From: Thermoanaerobaculales bacterium
GTDB lineage: Bacteria; Acidobacteriota; Thermoanaerobaculia; Thermoanaerobaculales; Sulfomarinibacteraceae
Reading direction: 5' to 3'
Assembly (NCBI GenBank): GCA_029932545.1
Contig: JAOZPW010000242.1
Location: forward strand, 1-5,990
DNA length: 5,990 nucleotides
The notes under the pieces are model-generated. The model was not told where the DNA came from and ran no database searches. It saw only the letters and a program-made list of their open reading frames with translations. The position numbers and the translations under genes were made by a program. Shown one piece after another: positions 1 to 4,094 of the stretch. How positions within the stretch are numbered: position 1 is the first letter of the stretch; the number at the start of each line of letters is the position of its first letter.

Positions 1-94
1 TCATCGACGGCTCGGTTGGGAGTTCTGCTCGGTGAAGAGAGGGCGCACCCGGCACACGCCGATTTGAAGGTTTGGGCGGTCTTGGATTTTGAGG

Positions 95-634
95 CTATCG
101 TTGACCTCGTCCTCTTCGACACAAATCCTCAAACACCCTCTCGTAGCACTCGTGGACCCCGGAATCGAAGCAGACCAGTAACACCATCTCGAGCGACTCC
201 GACTCGTCCAATTCCAGGAAACTCACCACCTCTTTGACGGCGATTTCGGCCGCCGCAGAAAGGGGATATCCATAGATCCCACAGCTGATCGCCGGGAAGG
301 CGATCGTTCGGGCCCCGTGTTCAACCGCCAGTTCCAGAGATCGTCGATAACAGGATGCCAGGAGGCTGGGTTCGCCAGCCTGCCCCCCTTGCCAGATGGG
401 GCCCACAGCATGAATCACGTATCGGGCCGGAAGGTCGTAGGCCCCGGTGATCTTCGCCGATCCCGTATCGCAGCCTCCAAGGCGGGAGCACTCTTCAATC
501 AGGCCAGGTCCCGCAGCCCGATGAATGGCGCCGTCAACCCCGCCCCCACCGGCCAGTCTTGAATTTGCCGCATTGACGATCGCATCGACTTCTACCTTCG
601 TGATGTCACCCTGGACGATCTGGATTCTGTTCAT
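95..634 (-). CDS. Macrodomain protein, YmdB-like (O-acetyl-ADP-ribose deacetylase type)
   Basis: The 179-residue protein is a single macrodomain, about the length of E. coli YmdB (177 aa as I recall it), and resembles it along its whole length. Seen: G9-D10-I11-T12, the adenine-contacting loop; N21-A-A-N24 then a Gly-rich loop and V33-D34-G35-A-I-H-R-A-A-G, in which N24 and D34 match the residues implicated in catalysis in YmdB; and S116-C-G-I-Y-G-Y-P123, the second ligand loop. Members of this class hydrolyse O-acetyl-ADP-ribose or remove ADP-ribose from proteins in the cytoplasm; the exact substrate cannot be read from sequence. The ATG at 634 follows a strong purine-rich ribosome site (complement of 645-656), which fixes the start. 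It is transcribed divergently from the YciO/thioredoxin pair. No truncation or missing key residue is seen. Family assignment is very secure; substrate is inference. Confidence 0.95.
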   Translation of the reverse strand: MNRIQIVQGDITKVEVDAIVNAANSRLAGGGGVDGAIHRAAGPGLIEECSRLGGCDTGSAKITGAYDLPARYVIHAVGPIWQGGQAGEPSLLASCYRRSLELAVEHGARTIAFPAISCGIYGYPLSAAAEIAVKEVVSFLELDESESLEMVLLVCFDSGVHECYERVFEDLCRRGRGQR

Positions 635-735
635 GGTATTCAGTCTCCCTCCTTCCTTTGCAGATTACCCCGAGAAACCCGGCCACCAAAGCCGCTGGAG
701 TAGGTCAAGTCCCCTTCACCCTTCATCCCTCCCGA

Positions 736-764
736 TTGACTCTCCGCTCAAACGCGGGTACAAC
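736..764 (+). promoter_or_regulatory. Candidate sigma-70 promoter for the YciO/thioredoxin pair
   Basis: TTGACT at 736-741 (5 of 6 match to the -35 consensus) and TACAAC at 759-764 (4 of 6 to the -10 consensus) are separated by exactly 17 bases. Transcription would begin near 771, giving a very short leader of about 19 bases that starts at the ribosome site. It is the best promoter-like pair I saw between the two divergent genes, but such matches also occur by chance. Confidence 0.4.
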
Positions 765-772
765 CCATTCCC

Positions 773-780
773 GGAAGGAG
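773..780 (+). promoter_or_regulatory. Ribosome binding site fixing the YciO-type start
   Basis: GGAAGGAG ends 9 bases before the ATG at 790. The reading frame stays open upstream to an ATG at 658, but that ATG lacks such a site and the extra residues (about 44) do not resemble the family. The ATG at 782 is out of frame and only one base from this site. Confidence 0.8.
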
Positions 781-789
781 CATGGCGCC

Positions 790-1407
790 ATGCTGATTGA
801 GATCGACCCAACTGAACCCGAATCGTGGCTTGTGGCACGCTGTGCAGACATCATCCGCCGCGGCGGTGTCGCCGTTGTACCAACCGACACGGTCTATGGC
901 CTGGCGTGCGGCATCTCCCACCTGGGCGCCGTTAAACGGATTTACCAACTCAAGGACCTTGACCCCAAGAAAGAACTGGCACTCCTGGTCCCGGATATGC
1001 AGACCGTTGGTCAATACGCCAAGGGGGTCACAACCCCGATATTTCGAATGATGAAACGGGTTCTGCCCGGGCCCTACACCTTCATCTTCCAGTCCTCCCC
1101 TGAGGTGCCGAAGATCATGCTGCGAAAAAGAAAAACCATCGGCATCCGGCTTCCCGACAACCCAACCATCCTGGCCATTCTGGCCGAACTGGACGAGCCA
1201 ATGATCACGACCTCCGTGCGAACTCCGGACGATGACTTCATCAGCGATCCGCTGACGATCGACGATTTGTACGGCGCCCGAGTCGATCTTGTCATCGACG
1301 GCGGCCCCCTCGACCCGGAACCTTCGACCGTCGTTGATTTTTCCCAAGGTTTCCCGGAGTTGATCCGTGCGGCAAAGGGCGACGTCGACACTCTGGAACT
1401 CTTTTAA
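790..1407 (+). CDS. YciO-type Sua5/YrdC-fold protein (threonylcarbamoyl-AMP synthase-like)
   Basis: From the ATG at 790 the protein has 205 residues, essentially the length of E. coli YciO, and it aligns with YciO end to end. Seen: R23-R-G-G-V-A-V-V-P-T-D-T-V-Y-G-L38, the hallmark nucleotide-binding stretch of the Sua5/YrdC/YciO fold; a central P-G-P-Y-T-F-I block; R-K-T-I-G-I-R-L-P-D-N-P; and a C-terminal P-S-T-V-V-D-F followed by A-K-G-D-V-D. Sua5/TsaC enzymes make threonylcarbamoyl-AMP from threonine, bicarbonate and ATP for the t6A37 modification of ANN-decoding tRNAs. This protein lacks the Sua5/TsaC K-x-R motif (it has K55-D-L) and the later S-x-N motif (it has T-S-V-R-T-P), as YciO proteins do. 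Since yrdC is essential in E. coli despite yciO, the true role may not be t6A synthesis. It overlaps the downstream lipoprotein gene by one base. Confidence 0.93.
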   Translation: MLIEIDPTEPESWLVARCADIIRRGGVAVVPTDTVYGLACGISHLGAVKRIYQLKDLDPKKELALLVPDMQTVGQYAKGVTTPIFRMMKRVLPGPYTFIFQSSPEVPKIMLRKRKTIGIRLPDNPTILAILAELDEPMITTSVRTPDDDFISDPLTIDDLYGARVDLVIDGGPLDPEPSTVVDFSQGFPELIRAAKGDVDTLELF

Positions 1408-1976
1408 TGCAACGTCCAAAGCTGATCTTCATCCCCCTCTTGATTCTCCTGGTCGGATTGTCCGGGTGTTCACCCAAGGCACCGGAACCCACTCCTGAAG
1501 AGGCGACCCGAGTCCACGTTGGAGACCAGGCGCCGGCTTTCAACGGCCACCTGATGGATGGAACCCCCTTCTCTCTGGAGGCACAACGCGGCAAGGTCGT
1601 GGTCCTTTCCTTCTTCGCTACCTGGTGTCCACCCTGCCGGGAGGAAATCCCTCATCTCGAAAGCGAGGTATGGACGCCTTTCAGGGGTCCGGACTTCGTT
1701 ATGGTTGCGATCGCCCGAGAACACAAGGCATCGGATTTGGGCGAGTTCATCACCCAGATGGAGATGACCTTCCCAGTCCTTCCCGACCCGGATCGCGGAA
1801 TCTTTTCGCTGTTTGCCGACGCCTTCATTCCGCGAACGATCGTCATCGACCCCGAAGGCCGAGTGATCTACCACGGCACCGATTACAACCCCGACGAGTT
1901 CGCCAAGATGGTCGAGTTGATCGAAGCCACTGTAGCCGCAAACTCGTCCGCAGCCCTACTGACAACTGATAGCTGA
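1407..1976 (+). CDS. TlpA/ResA-like thioredoxin-fold lipoprotein
   Basis: The 189-residue protein starts with a lipoprotein signal: basic M1-Q-R-P-K, a hydrophobic stretch, and lipobox L18-S-G-C21, so Cys21 should be lipidated. Ser at the next position predicts outer-membrane rather than inner-membrane retention if Lol rules apply. A proline-rich linker precedes a TlpA/AhpC-TSA-type fold: V38-G-D-Q-A-P-A-F, G62-K-V-V-V-L-S-F-F-A-T, the redox motif W73-C-P-P-C77, and the cis-proline loop I141-P142-R-T. Members are membrane-anchored thiol-disulfide oxidoreductases in the cell envelope that reduce partners such as apocytochromes or copper-site proteins; the partner here is unknown. The ATG shares its A with the TAA stop of the YciO-type gene. 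The only upstream ribosome-site-like bases are a weak GGAA at 1395-1398, so translation probably depends on coupling. The last residues (L-T-T-D-S) and the stop codon lie in a 7-base repeat, suggesting that the natural C-terminus was replaced by the repeat. Confidence 0.93.
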   Translation: MQRPKLIFIPLLILLVGLSGCSPKAPEPTPEEATRVHVGDQAPAFNGHLMDGTPFSLEAQRGKVVVLSFFATWCPPCREEIPHLESEVWTPFRGPDFVMVAIAREHKASDLGEFITQMEMTFPVLPDPDRGIFSLFADAFIPRTIVIDPEGRVIYHGTDYNPDEFAKMVELIEATVAANSSAALLTTDS

Positions 1977-1984
1977 CAGCTTAG
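1964..1984 (+). repeat. Degenerate 7-base tandem repeat (left edge of middle gap)
   Basis: Three consecutive 7-base units read AACTGAT, AGCTGAC, AGCTTAG, with consensus AGCTGAN. The run overlaps the last codons and the TGA stop of the thioredoxin gene. A near-identical copy lies at 2181-2195: 14 of 16 bases agree between 1965-1980 and 2181-2196 in the same orientation. The two copies therefore bracket the inverted-repeat region. Short heptamer repeats of this style are known as intergenic elements in some bacteria (STRR repeats in cyanobacteria); membership of any named family is not shown here. Confidence 0.6.
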
Positions 1985-2064
1985 CTACTTGCAACAAGCT
2001 ACAAGAAGAGCAGCCACAAAAATGCACGAAAAAGCACAAAAAAGGAAGCGAGAGGAAGTTAACC

Positions 2065-2084
2065 TATTTCTTTATAAAGAAATA
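2065..2084. repeat. Perfect 20-base AT-rich palindrome
   Basis: The sequence TATTTCTTTA followed by TAAAGAAATA is its own exact reverse complement with no spacer. It lies at the centre of the larger inverted repeat. It could be the tip of a cruciform or a binding site for a dimeric protein. As a transcription terminator it would be poor, because it has only two G/C base pairs (C2070 with G2079 and the symmetric equivalent) and no loop. Confidence 0.75.
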
Positions 2085-2120
2085 TGGCCAACTACTTTGC
2101 CTTGATATGTTTCGATTCAT

Positions 2121-2154
2121 GCCTTTTTGTGCCTTTTTGTGCCTTTTTGTGCCT
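2121..2154 (+). repeat. 10-base tandem repeat, three exact copies plus a partial fourth
   Basis: GCCTTTTTGT occurs exactly at 2121-2130, 2131-2140 and 2141-2150, followed by a diverging GCCTATTTCC at 2151-2160. The unit length equals roughly one helical turn, so the T-tracts are phased and the DNA may be bent. The reverse complement of the same unit forms the left arm at 2013-2045. Copy number could vary by replication slippage. Confidence 0.9.
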
Positions 2155-2180
2155 ATTTCCTTGTTTTTGCGTGCGCCTGG

Positions 2181-2195
2181 GCTGATAGCTGAAAG
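2181..2195 (+). repeat. Second copy of the 7-base repeat (right edge of middle gap)
   Basis: GCTGAT then AGCTGAA then the start of a third unit continue the AGCTGAN heptamer seen at 1964-1984. It lies immediately before the GC hairpin at 2197-2213. Same orientation and near-identical sequence to the left copy make the pair look like flanking or remnant direct repeats. Confidence 0.55.
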
Positions 2196-2196
2196 C

Positions 2197-2213
2197 GGCC
2201 GGCGAAGCCGGCC
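2197..2213 (-). terminator. GC-rich hairpin just past the patatin gene
   Basis: GGCCGGC, three loop bases, then GCCGGCC form a perfect 7-base-pair stem. On the minus strand it starts 3 bases after the TGA stop of the receiver-patatin gene. The strong stem and its position suggest transcript-end formation or 3' protection. There is no run of T after the stem on the minus strand (GCTTTC follows), so it is not a classic intrinsic terminator. It could equally be part of the adjoining intergenic repeat. Confidence 0.4.
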
Positions 2214-2216
2214 TCC

Positions 2217-3887
2217 TCACGCCACTCGAGACTTGCCTTCCGACCGAGAATCCAGCAAGAGCTTAACGTCCGGCTGTTTCGCCTGCCGCAGCATCGCCAC
2301 CTTTTCCTCGACCGGTCCGAGATCCAGGTTGATGTTGTGGGAGGCCAATTCGCCCCGCATTTTGTACTCGAGCTGTTTGAGGCGCCTGTAGGTTCCCCGG
2401 TAGGCCTCGCAGACAATCGGGTGAAAGTTTCTGGAAATGAAAGGGTTGTGCTTGCCCATCAATCGTCGCATCCGGTTCGACGGAACGAAGTTGTAGGTAT
2501 TGACGTCCGGATTGGTGCGTTGAAGTTCCTTTCGGGCCTGGGAAAACCGCGTGTAGGACATCGTCTTGTAATCCTGTTCGACGACCCACATGTTTCCATG
2601 GCTGCGGTTAAACCCGGGCTCTTCGGAAATCAACGGCACAAATGGATCGATGACGAAGACCAAGTCGGCGCCGTAATCGATCGCAGCCCGTAAATTGGAG
2701 GTCCGGGTGACAATGCCATCGGTGTAGAACCGGCCGCCGATCTCCACGGAGGGGAAGAAGGGGTGCATGGCCGCACTGGCCTGAACCGCCCGGCTGATCG
2801 AGACATCATCAAAGCCGACATCTCCAAAAAGCACGGCCTCCCGACGATCCTGATCGGTTGCCCCGATGTAGAGTTCCGGCCCCAATTCCCTGAAGTCGTT
2901 GGTCTGACCGCTTTTCTTAAAAAGGTTTCGGATTGCCTTCTCGAACTGTGCGTTGTCGAAGACTGGTCCCAGCAACACCGCATAGAGGCCAAAAACCGAG
3001 GCGACACTCAGCTCGTCCTCCCGCTTGAGCATGCGCATTGCATATCGCGCCATTTCCCGTTGTAGCAGGAACACTCGGCGAGGTACCTCCATGACGTTGA
3101 GCTGGCGCCAGCTCAGCTTGAGGCGATAGTTCCAACTCCGATCCAAATCACCGATCTTGGCAATGATCTCGTCGATGGCGATTCCGTTGGCCAGACAACT
3201 GGTGACCACCGCCCCACCACTGATCCCCAGGAACATATCGAAATCCCGGATATCGGTATCGAAAGCATCGTGTAGGCACTTGAGGACACCAATCTCGTAG
3301 TAGATCCCGGTGATCCCACCACCGGCGGCCGAGATCGCCTTCTTGCCTCGCCGGACACCAACCAGAACACGATCACAGTGACTCCAGATCTGTTCGATGA
3401 ACCGAGTCCGAGCGGCGTCTCTACCCCCGACCGGCCGCGACGACAGCGAAGAGTCCCGCAGGCAGGCGCCGACATGCCTCTTTCCCATTTCGAAAATCAG
3501 CCGATCCACCCGTTCCTCGTCGGTATCCCCTACCAGGATCGCGACTCGACGTTGGGGATAGCGTCGCTCGGGGTCCGGCTCGTTGGCCAAAACCTCGAGA
3601 AAGGCGTGCAGTCCCTGTTCCTGTTTTTCGTAATCGACACCCTCGATCGGTACGTGCCTGCAGTCGACCATCACTAGGTTGTAGTACCCGCCGTGCAACA
3701 TTTCAACGGCCTTTTCCAGACAGTCGACCATATCGATTTCAAAGTGCAGCCCGCGCCCCTCCCAGGAGCATTCGCGCTCCCCGACCTCACTCTCCACCCA
3801 CGGCTGTTTACGGACCGATAGGCATAATTCCTTGAAGGTTTCGGGAACGGGGGCAAGAACCAGAATACGGCGAGACTTAGCAACCAT
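2217..3887 (-). CDS. Receiver-like domain fused to patatin phospholipase
   Basis: From the ATG at 3887 the protein has 556 residues. Residues about 165-440 form a patatin domain: oxyanion loop G189-G-G-I-T-G194, nucleophile elbow G221-I-S223-G-G, and catalytic dyad aspartate in T-D390-G391. All are intact, so an active acyl hydrolase of phospholipid or other acyl esters is expected. Residues about 6-150 have the alternating strand/helix pattern of a response-regulator receiver. R-R-I-L-V-L opens it, Y-N-L-V-M-V-D75 matches the phospho-acceptor position, and V-A-I-L-V-G-D-T-D-E-E with a later C-L-R-D matches the end. The acidic pair after strand 1 is missing (A12-P13), the strand-4 Ser/Thr is Gly120, and the final Lys appears to be Arg144, so normal phosphorylation is doubtful. 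The C-terminal part (about 450-556) is charged, helical and unassigned. No signal peptide or membrane segment is seen, so it is probably cytoplasmic. A TTG at 3911 would add 8 residues but lies upstream of the ribosome site. Confidence 0.9.
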   Translation of the reverse strand: MVAKSRRILVLAPVPETFKELCLSVRKQPWVESEVGERECSWEGRGLHFEIDMVDCLEKAVEMLHGGYYNLVMVDCRHVPIEGVDYEKQEQGLHAFLEVLANEPDPERRYPQRRVAILVGDTDEERVDRLIFEMGKRHVGACLRDSSLSSRPVGGRDAARTRFIEQIWSHCDRVLVGVRRGKKAISAAGGGITGIYYEIGVLKCLHDAFDTDIRDFDMFLGISGGAVVTSCLANGIAIDEIIAKIGDLDRSWNYRLKLSWRQLNVMEVPRRVFLLQREMARYAMRMLKREDELSVASVFGLYAVLLGPVFDNAQFEKAIRNLFKKSGQTNDFRELGPELYIGATDQDRREAVLFGDVGFDDVSISRAVQASAAMHPFFPSVEIGGRFYTDGIVTRTSNLRAAIDYGADLVFVIDPFVPLISEEPGFNRSHGNMWVVEQDYKTMSYTRFSQARKELQRTNPDVNTYNFVPSNRMRRLMGKHNPFISRNFHPIVCEAYRGTYRRLKQLEYKMRGELASHNINLDLGPVEEKVAMLRQAKQPDVKLLLDSRSEGKSRVA

Positions 3888-3898
3888 GGGAAATTCGA

Positions 3899-3904
3899 CC
3901 TCCT
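3899..3904 (-). promoter_or_regulatory. Ribosome binding site choosing the patatin gene's ATG start
   Basis: On the minus strand AGGAGG lies 11 bases before the ATG at 3887. It falls inside the eight extra codons that a TTG start at 3911 would add, and that TTG has no comparable site. The spacing is slightly long but the match is perfect, so ATG 3887 is preferred. Confidence 0.7.
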
Positions 3905-4028
3905 GCGTCAACTTTACCGCAGCGCGGCATAAATACGCAACTGCGAGACGTGAAGGGGAAATGGACCTCTAGAATCCGGTTGCACGTTGAAGAAAATCCG
4001 CGCGCCCTGAAGGACGCACCTGTTCAAT

Positions 4029-4059
4029 ATTCAAGTTTCTGGTTCCAGATTCAGGTTTC
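4029..4059 (+). repeat. Degenerate repeat in the divergent spacer; possible operator
   Basis: ATTCAAGTTTC at 4029-4039 recurs as ATTCAGGTTTC at 4049-4059, 10 of 11 bases, offset by 20 bases or about two helical turns. The bases between also follow a loose 7-base rhythm (TTCAAGT, TTCTGGT, TCCAGAT, TCAGGTT). It may be a binding site for a regulator of the divergent kinase and patatin genes. Alternatively it is another dispersed heptamer repeat like the two in the middle gap. A CATAAT at 4063-4068 directly after it could be a -10 box for the kinase gene, but no good -35 box is at the right distance. Confidence 0.4.
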
Positions 4060-4081
4060 CGTCATAATCGACCATGGAGTT

Positions 4082-4087
4082 GAGGGG
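4082..4087 (+). promoter_or_regulatory. Ribosome binding site for the kinase gene
   Basis: GAGGGG ends 7 bases before the ATG at 4095. An in-frame ATG at 4074 would add seven residues, but only a weak AGGT lies upstream of it. An in-frame TAA at 4065-4067 rules out anything longer. Confidence 0.65.
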
Positions 4088-4094
4088 AAAAGAG

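Larger units (their letters stand above)
2013..2156. repeat. Large imperfect inverted repeat, MITE-like or REP-like intergenic element
   Basis: The left arm (2013-2045) is made of 10-11-base units of the form GCACRAAAAA. The right arm (about 2121-2154) is the same unit on the other strand, read on plus as GCCTTTTTGT. Inside the arms, GTT..CC at 2058-2064 can pair with GG..AAC at 2086-2092, and the centre is a perfect palindrome. A transcript of either strand could fold into one long interrupted hairpin of about 140 bases. It sits between two converging genes, has no reading frame of note and is visibly richer in A and T than its surroundings. I do not recognise the family. It may be a non-autonomous mobile or palindromic repeat, or it may act as a two-way transcription barrier; neither role is shown. 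Confidence 0.6.

Noticed and set aside
16..237. Plus-strand open frame of 73 codons at the left edge
   Set aside because: Most of it lies antisense to the macrodomain gene, the peptide is low in complexity toward its end (Pro/Arg/Ser-rich), and there is no convincing ribosome site. A minus-strand frame ending at 1-3 is also open here, but it has no start or recognisable sequence.
782..796. Four-codon mini-frame (M-A-P-C-stop) overlapping the YciO-type start, as a possible leader peptide
   Set aside because: Its ATG is only one base from the ribosome site, too close for initiation, and the ATG at 790 is properly spaced. Probably chance.
95..1407. Toxin-antitoxin or defence role for the macrodomain with its neighbours
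   Set aside because: The macrodomain is a standalone YmdB type and no ADP-ribosyltransferase toxin partner is seen in the window.
748..1419. Long minus-strand open frame (223 codons) opposite the YciO-type gene
   Set aside because: It mirrors the codon pattern of a clearly homologous gene on the plus strand, resembles no family I know and would overlap that gene entirely.
2013..2156. CRISPR array, because of regular short repeats
   Set aside because: The repeat units are 10 bases and directly adjacent, with no unique spacers and no cas genes nearby.
2107..2391. Plus-strand open frame through the tandem repeats
   Set aside because: Its start lies inside repeat DNA (F-C-A-F-L-C-L-F type residues come from the 10-base units) and the rest is antisense to the patatin gene.
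3888..3911. TTG start at 3911 for the receiver-patatin gene
   Set aside because: The only strong ribosome site (AGGAGG, 3899-3904) lies downstream of this TTG and serves the ATG at 3887.
3913..3942. Minus-strand promoter TTGCGT / TAAAGT ahead of the patatin gene
   Set aside because: Only 3 of 6 and 4 of 6 matches with an 18-base gap; too weak to list as a feature.
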